Shown here one piece after another: positions 15,812 through 16,080 of a DNA stretch of 16,080 bases (the stretch's first letter is position 1; each line of letters begins with the position of its first letter). The DNA comes from CAIVPM01 sp049242885 (lineage in GTDB: Bacteria > Bacteroidota > Bacteroidia > Chitinophagales > Chitinophagaceae). The notes beneath the pieces are model-generated. The model ran no database searches, was not told the DNA's origin, and worked only from the letters and a program-made list of their open reading frames with translations. The stretch is from assembly GCA_049242885.1 (NCBI GenBank), contig JBMLOQ010000145.1, positions 1-16,080 of the forward strand, written 5' to 3'. The position numbers were made by a program, and so were the translations under genes.

Positions 15812-15819
15812 CAAATATA
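15812..15819 (-). promoter_or_regulatory. Possible -7 box just before the GtrA gene
   Basis: On the minus strand this reads TATATTTG, a full TAnnTTTG match, followed by CTACCA and the ATG. No TTTG is found 19-21 bases upstream. The box would give an mRNA starting at or next to the start codon. Confidence 0.35.
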
Positions 15820-15944
15820 TTTAGATGCAAATAAACTAAAAACTAAAAGCTTGTTTTATGGATTACAAAGTTTAATTTTTGAGTTAATCTAATGCAGTCA
15901 TTCAAAATGTTTTTAGTTTTTTCTGTCAAAAAAATACTAAAAAA

Positions 15945-15975
15945 TTTGGCAATTTAAAAACTTTCCCTACATTCG
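15945..15975 (+). promoter_or_regulatory. Promoter of ssb
   Basis: TTTG at 15945-15948 is followed by exactly 19 bases and then TACATTCG (15968-15975), one mismatch from the Bacteroidota -7 box TAnnTTTG. The start of transcription is expected near 15981, about 24 bases before the ATG at 16005. It is one of the two best-formed promoters in the window. Confidence 0.65.
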
Positions 15976-16004
15976 TGTTTTAAAACGATGTAAAGTATTA
16001 GATT

Positions 16005-16080
16005 ATGATTAAGTTACAAATTATCGGAAATTTAGGAAAAGATGCCGTTGTAAACAATGTAAACGGCAAAACAGTGATTA
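16005..16080 (+). CDS. ssb: Single-stranded DNA-binding protein, N-terminal part
   Basis: The first 25 codons read MIKLQIIGNLGKDAVVNNVN and continue GKTVI to the window edge. This is the start of the OB-fold of Bacteroidota SSB, which coats single-stranded DNA in replication and repair. The GNLGKD and NNVNGK pieces are characteristic. The gene is cut off by the window and no conclusion can be drawn about its C-terminal tail. It is divergent from GtrA and has a good promoter of its own. Confidence 0.9.
   Translation, partial: MIKLQIIGNLGKDAVVNNVNGKTVI

Overview
The window is AT-rich DNA from a member of the Bacteroidota, probably a Chitinophagales-like or related lineage (the order is inference). 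The phylum call rests on several features. A large secreted protein carries a type IX secretion (Por) sorting tail. A TonB-dependent receptor starts with a carboxypeptidase-D regulatory-like domain. Several promoters fit the Bacteroidota form TTTG-N19-21-TAnnTTTG, and no gene shows a clear Shine-Dalgarno sequence.

Layout. Positions 1-372 hold at most the tail of a + strand frame (to 95) and a 192-bp segment bounded by a perfect 27-bp inverted repeat of hairpin units (183-374). From 373 to 4078 the minus strand carries rsfS-ftsH, a strong terminator, then a LUD-domain (LutC-like) gene and a gamma-glutamylcyclotransferase-like gene. Divergently, birA and cmk (4209-5828) run on the + strand. The cmk stop abuts the stop of the convergent tRNA1(Val) methyltransferase gene (5829-6554, minus). 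A small lipoprotein gene with a 21-bp tandem repeat (6624-6827, minus) has its own promoter and terminator. It is divergent from a 1376-residue secreted, DUF11-containing T9SS cargo protein (7060-11190, +). That gene converges on a TonB-dependent receptor (11426-13822, minus). Further minus-strand genes follow: a LURP-one/scramblase-like protein, a DUF3347 lipoprotein and a GtrA-family membrane protein. The first 25 codons of ssb (+) close the window behind a well-formed promoter.

How the genes fit together. The left part is housekeeping: ribosome silencing, membrane protein quality control, biotin transfer, CMP phosphorylation and tRNA modification. The middle and right parts are mostly envelope and surface genes. 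No complete novel system is evident. The best leads are the REP/MITE-like inverted-repeat element that supplies part of a stop codon, a set of genes with a -7-like box only 5-6 bases before the start codon (candidate leaderless mRNAs), and the two-part T9SS protein with about 330 residues matching nothing I recognise.
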